Source of the DNA: an uncultured Carnobacterium sp.
Lineage (GTDB): Bacteria > Bacillota > Bacilli > Lactobacillales > Aerococcaceae
Direction of reading: 5' to 3'
Length of the DNA: 9,110 nucleotides
Assembly (NCBI GenBank): GCA_905371865.1
Contig: CAJPNA010000046.1
Span: 1-9,110, forward strand
Below the pieces are notes generated by a model. That model was not told where the DNA came from. It did not search any database and was given only the letters and a program-made list of their open reading frames with translations. A program made the position numbers and the translations under genes. Positions 6,185 through 9,110 of the stretch are shown here, one piece after another (position 1 is the first letter of the stretch; every line of letters begins with the position of its first letter).

Positions 6185-6193
6185 GAAAACATT

Positions 6194-6216
6194 TACAGTA
6201 TGCTGTATGTAATAAT
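6194..6216 (+). promoter_or_regulatory. Kinase-PTS operon promoter with overlapping inverted repeat
   Basis: An extended -10 motif TGTAATAAT (6208-6216; TGn followed by a 5/6 match to TATAAT) precedes the operon, giving a leader of about 30 nt before the ATG at 6252. Directly upstream, TACAG (6194-6198) and CTGTA (6203-6207) form an inverted repeat around TATG, where a bound repressor would block RNA polymerase. No good -35 is visible, although TTTACA occurs at 6192-6197. A CcpA cre site with the usual central CG was not found. Confidence 0.4.
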
Positions 6217-6251
6217 AAGTATAACAAAAAATCATAATGGGAGGTGAAATG

Positions 6252-7169
6252 ATGATTTATACTTGTACGATGAATCTAGCAGTAGATTTATTTATTAAAA
6301 CCATGCAAATGTTACCTTCTGAAGTGAACCGAACCGAAGAGGCCGTTTACATGCCAAACGGAAAAGGCGTAAATGTCAGCTTTATCTTAAAAAAACTTGG
6401 AATGAACAACACAGCATTAGGTTTTAAAGCAGGTTTTACTGGTCAATTCATCGAAGACGAGCTACATAAGGAAGGCATCCAAACACAGTTCGTTAATGTA
6501 GACGGAATTACTCGAATCAATGTATTTACTCAAGTAGTGTCAACGAGTGAAGAGTTTAAACTCGTAAATCAAGGTCCTAGTGTGAGCCAACTCCAAGAAG
6601 AAGCACTCCTCAAAATAATAGAGAATATGAATACGGAGGACTTTTTATTTGTATCCGGCAGTCATCCGGAAGGCATTACCTATACGACTTATGAAAAAAT
6701 TGCAAAGACCGCTCAACTTAGAGGGGTTAAGTTAATCCTTGATACTTCTGCCAACTTTGTACCCGACCTTTTAAAGTACCGCCCCTATCTTATCAAACCC
6801 AACGATGAAGAATTGGCTGAGTGGTTTAGTTTGATAAATCCGAGTCTTGAAGAAATTAAAGACTGTGGTCAAAAACTACTCGAAAAAGGAGCCGAAAATG
6901 TATTAGTTTCCTTAGGTGAAAAGGGAGCAATTCTATTCACGCCAACAGAAACAATCCATGTAACAGCTCCAAAAGGAGAAGTTGTGAATACTGCTTGTGC
7001 AGGTGATACTCTTTTAGCTACATTTGTCGGAAGCCAATTGTTAGGTTTATCAGATGAACAAGCTTTAATCAAAGCTGTGGCTGCAGGTAGTTCAACCGCA
7101 TTTAGACCTGGTTTGACAGATTTTTCAGACGTTCCTACATTAATGCAACAAATCAAACGCATTTCATAG
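6252..7169 (+). CDS. PfkB-family sugar-phosphate kinase, 1-phosphofructokinase (FruK)-like
   Basis: A ribokinase-fold kinase expected to phosphorylate the sugar phosphate made by the PTS, most simply fructose 1-phosphate to fructose 1,6-bisphosphate. From the start at 6252 it has 305 residues, the normal FruK length, and begins MIYTCTMNLAVDLF. Motifs are NGKGVNVS (36-43, PfkB signature 1), FVSGSHPEG (133-141), IKPNDEEL (181-188) and VNTACAGDTLLATF (245-258, signature 2) with catalytic-base Asp252. Two positions depart from the common family pattern: NL instead of NP at 8-9, and CAGD where GAGD is usual. The in-frame ATG at 6237 is rejected because the Shine-Dalgarno GGAGGTG (6240-6246) lies inside that extension and is placed for 6252; an adjacent ATG at 6249 is less well spaced. 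First gene of a plus-strand operon, with EIIBC starting 20 nt after its stop. Tagatose-6-phosphate kinase activity is an alternative. Confidence 0.88.
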   Translation: MIYTCTMNLAVDLFIKTMQMLPSEVNRTEEAVYMPNGKGVNVSFILKKLGMNNTALGFKAGFTGQFIEDELHKEGIQTQFVNVDGITRINVFTQVVSTSEEFKLVNQGPSVSQLQEEALLKIIENMNTEDFLFVSGSHPEGITYTTYEKIAKTAQLRGVKLILDTSANFVPDLLKYRPYLIKPNDEELAEWFSLINPSLEEIKDCGQKLLEKGAENVLVSLGEKGAILFTPTETIHVTAPKGEVVNTACAGDTLLATFVGSQLLGLSDEQALIKAVAAGSSTAFRPGLTDFSDVPTLMQQIKRIS

Positions 7170-7189
7170 CACACAAAGGAGGAAAAACA

Positions 7190-8593
7190 ATGACAAAATA
7201 TGATATTATCGCTGCCACTGGGTGTCCGACAGGGATTGCACACACTTATATGGCACAAGAAGCTCTTGAACAGGCTGCTAAAAAGGCAGGAATAACGATT
7301 AAAGTTGAAACACATGGTCAAATCGGCGTTGAAAATGAACTCACTCCCGAAGAAATCGCAAATGCAAAAGCCGTCATTATTGCTGCTGACAAGGACGTTC
7401 AACCACAACGTTTCGTCAACAAAAAAATTATCGACGTTTCAGTTGGACAAGGAATTAAAAATGCCGATGAATTAGTGGCACAAGCTCTTCGCGGAGAAGG
7501 CGTTGTAAAGTACCACTCTGACGATGCAGTTGTTGAAGCTTCAGAAGCTCCACAATCTTCTAACGTTGGTAAGAGCTCTATTGGTCGTGAAATCTACAAA
7601 CATTTGATGAATGGTGTTTCACATATGCTTCCATTCGTCGTTGGTGGTGGGGTGCTCATCGCGATTTCATTTGCGGTATTCGGAATATACTCATTCGATC
7701 CAAATCATGAAACTTACAATGCCTTTTCTGCACAATTAAAAGAAATTGGTGGCTTAGCAATGGGCTTGATGACTCCCGTTCTAGCAGCCTACATTGCACA
7801 AAGTATCGGAAATCGCCCCGCTTTAGTGAGTGGTTTTGTTGCTGGTTTAATGGCAAGTAACGGTGGCGCAGGATTCCTCGGTGGTATCATCGGTGGTTTC
7901 TTCGCGGGGTACTTAGTCGTTCTTTTAGAAAAATTATTTAAAGCATTACCAAAAGCCTTGGACGGTTTAAAAGCTATTTTCTTATATCCACTATTGGGTG
8001 TTTTAATCACCGGACTATTTATGAGTGTTATTGTTAGTCCAATGGCAGATATCAATCAATCACTAATGGACTTCTTAAAGGGATTCCAAGATTCAAACCC
8101 TATTCTTCTTGGTCTTGTAATTGGATGTATGTGTGCCTTTGATATGGGTGGTCCAGTGAATAAAGCTGCATACGTTACAGGTACCGTTCTTCTTGGCGAA
8201 GGAAATACTGCATTCATGGCTGGGGTTTCTGCAGCATGTATTGCTCCTCCACTAATCACAACCGTTGCCGTATTATTATTCAAAAACCGTTTTGACACAA
8301 ATGAACGTAATGCTGGTTTAGTTAACTTCATCTTAGGTTCAACACACATTACTGAAGGAGCTATTCCTTTCGTAGCAAAAGATCCACTTCGCGCAATGCC
8401 TTCAATGATGTTAGGTTCTTCAATCGCTGCAATTTTAACTTACCTTTTCGGCGTACAAGTCCCTGCTCCTCACGGTGGATTCCTAGTATTACCAGTTGTC
8501 ACACATCCATTCTTATGGGTATTAGCGATTGCGATTGGTTCTGTTATCGGTGGTATTGTTCTTGGAGCCACTCGTAAACCACTTTCTGAATAG
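7190..8593 (+). CDS. PTS fructose-family transporter subunit EIIBC
   Basis: Membrane permease of the PEP-dependent phosphotransferase system, which imports a fructose-type sugar and phosphorylates it. Of 467 residues, about 1-100 are the EIIB domain with ATGCPTGIAHTYMA (9-22) and phospho-acceptor Cys12. A hydrophilic linker rich in Ser, Glu and Ala spans about 105-128. The EIIC domain (about 131-460) is a series of hydrophobic segments, for example 145-165, 210-245 and 262-283. It carries GNRPALVSGFVAG (207-219), FDMGGPVNKAAY (317-328) and the substrate-site motif HITEGAIPF (386-394). There is no fused EIIA domain; that function is encoded by the next gene. AAAGGAGG (7175-7182) lies 7 nt before the ATG. 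The family is clear, but the sugar (fructose, mannose-type or a less usual hexose) cannot be told from sequence alone. Confidence 0.94.
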   Translation: MTKYDIIAATGCPTGIAHTYMAQEALEQAAKKAGITIKVETHGQIGVENELTPEEIANAKAVIIAADKDVQPQRFVNKKIIDVSVGQGIKNADELVAQALRGEGVVKYHSDDAVVEASEAPQSSNVGKSSIGREIYKHLMNGVSHMLPFVVGGGVLIAISFAVFGIYSFDPNHETYNAFSAQLKEIGGLAMGLMTPVLAAYIAQSIGNRPALVSGFVAGLMASNGGAGFLGGIIGGFFAGYLVVLLEKLFKALPKALDGLKAIFLYPLLGVLITGLFMSVIVSPMADINQSLMDFLKGFQDSNPILLGLVIGCMCAFDMGGPVNKAAYVTGTVLLGEGNTAFMAGVSAACIAPPLITTVAVLLFKNRFDTNERNAGLVNFILGSTHITEGAIPFVAKDPLRAMPSMMLGSSIAAILTYLFGVQVPAPHGGFLVLPVVTHPFLWVLAIAIGSVIGGIVLGATRKPLSE

Positions 8594-8628
8594 TAGGCAA
8601 TCGTTTTTAAATTCTTAGGAGGTTTGAA

Positions 8629-9078
8629 ATGTTAATTAGTAAAGAAGCCATTTTCTTAAATGAAAACCTTACTTCTCAAGAAGAAGTCTTTCACTTCATT
8701 GCACAAAAAGCTGTAGCACTAGGCGTTTCAGCAGACGAAAATGCTGTGTACAAGGGACTTGTAGAACGTGAACAACAAGGAACAACAGGAATGATGGACG
8801 GATTCGCGATTCCACATGCAAAATCAAGTGCCATCACAACTCCGAAAATCGTGATTGTACGACTTAATGAAGGAATCGATTGGAATAGTATGGATGGGAA
8901 ACCTACTTTATTCATCTTTAGTCTACTAATTCCTGACGGAGAAGCTGGGACAACCCATCTGAAGCTACTAGCAACCGTAGCTCGGATGTTAATGAAAGCT
9001 GATGTGAAGGAAGCTTTATTAGGCGCTAGAACTGCTGATCAACTTGAAGAGGTATTAAATAGTCATTTAGGAGCTTAG
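8629..9078 (+). CDS. PTS fructose-family EIIA component
   Basis: Cytoplasmic phosphocarrier that takes phosphate from phospho-HPr and passes it to Cys12 of the EIIB domain encoded just upstream. The 149 residues are a complete PTS EIIA type-2 (mannitol/fructose) domain. Recognisable parts are VEREQQGTTGMMDGFAIPHA (45-64), with phospho-acceptor His63 in the family motif, and the segment LFIFSLLIPDGEAGTTHLKL (94-113). There is no HPr or regulatory domain attached. AGGAGG (8617-8622) is 6 nt ahead of the ATG, and the gene begins 35 nt after the EIIBC stop with no terminator between them, so it belongs to the same operon. Operation together with EIIBC is inferred from adjacency and domain complementarity. 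Confidence 0.95.
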   Translation: MLISKEAIFLNENLTSQEEVFHFIAQKAVALGVSADENAVYKGLVEREQQGTTGMMDGFAIPHAKSSAITTPKIVIVRLNEGIDWNSMDGKPTLFIFSLLIPDGEAGTTHLKLLATVARMLMKADVKEALLGARTADQLEEVLNSHLGA

Positions 9079-9091
9079 CCTCCAATTATAT

Positions 9092-9110
9092 GGGAGAGAA
9101 TAACGATGAT
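9092..9110 (+). CDS. Start of a further operon gene, cut by right edge
   Basis: GGGAGAG (9092-9098) stands 7 nt before an ATG at 9106, 27 nt after the EIIA stop and with no terminator between. Only the start codon and two more bases are inside the window, so the product is unknown. In comparable operons a ketose-bisphosphate aldolase or another sugar-phosphate enzyme often follows, but that is a guess from context. Confidence 0.5.

Noticed and set aside
6169..6194. Possible CcpA cre site upstream of the kinase-PTS operon
   Set aside because: The region has TGTT and AACA half-elements but lacks the central CG and correct spacing of a cre site.
6237..6251. Upstream ATG (6237) as start of the FruK-like kinase
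   Set aside because: The extension contains the Shine-Dalgarno itself, and the family's proteins begin at the MIYT segment encoded from 6252.

Overview
The window looks like a chromosomal segment of a low-GC Gram-positive bacterium, most likely in the order Lactobacillales. The reasons are strong AGGAGG-type ribosome binding sites, AT-rich spacers with sigma-A-like promoters, U-tailed hairpin terminators, a two-subunit iron-sulfur L-serine dehydratase, an RpiR-family regulator beside a fructose-type PTS operon, and an aminotransferase that from memory is close to lactococcal AraT. The genus cannot be fixed from the sequence alone; a Carnobacteriaceae- or Enterococcaceae-like host is only a guess. 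No mobile element, CRISPR array, tRNA or rRNA is visible, and no gene-free stretch exceeds 300 bases.

Layout. (1) 1-634, minus: the 5' part of mnmE (tRNA wobble-uridine modification), running off the left edge. Its leader holds a terminator-like hairpin between a probable promoter and the gene. (2) 635-891: divergent spacer with promoters in both directions. (3) 892-2058, plus: a PLP-dependent aminotransferase, followed by three consecutive hairpins (2072-2195). (4) 2240-3121, plus: a stand-alone EcsC-family protein with its own promoter, closed by a long palindromic terminator shared with the convergent msrA. (5) 5310 down to 3171, minus: sdaAB-sdaAA-msrA, a tight cluster making L-serine dehydratase and methionine sulfoxide reductase A. 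(6) 6136-5366, minus: an RpiR-type regulator with HTH and SIS domains. (7) 6252-9078, plus: a PfkB/FruK-like sugar-phosphate kinase, PTS EIIBC and PTS EIIA, with a further gene starting at 9106 and cut by the right edge.

How the genes fit together. The PTS proteins would import and phosphorylate a fructose-type sugar at the expense of PEP. The kinase would then phosphorylate the product a second time to feed glycolysis. The divergent RpiR protein is the obvious candidate regulator, and the spacer it shares with the kinase carries a perfect 18-bp palindrome and a second, weaker inverted repeat over the kinase promoter. Downstream of the regulator, serine dehydratase converts L-serine to pyruvate and ammonia with an oxygen-sensitive Fe-S cluster, and msrA is coupled to it by overlap of stop codon and ribosome binding site. 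The aminotransferase, EcsC protein and mnmE look like independent transcription units.

Most of the window is ordinary core and accessory metabolism. I see no clear sign of a wholly new system. The items most worth a second look are the mnmE leader hairpin, the RpiR/PTS control region, the serine dehydratase-msrA coupling, and the orphan EcsC protein framed by strong hairpins.
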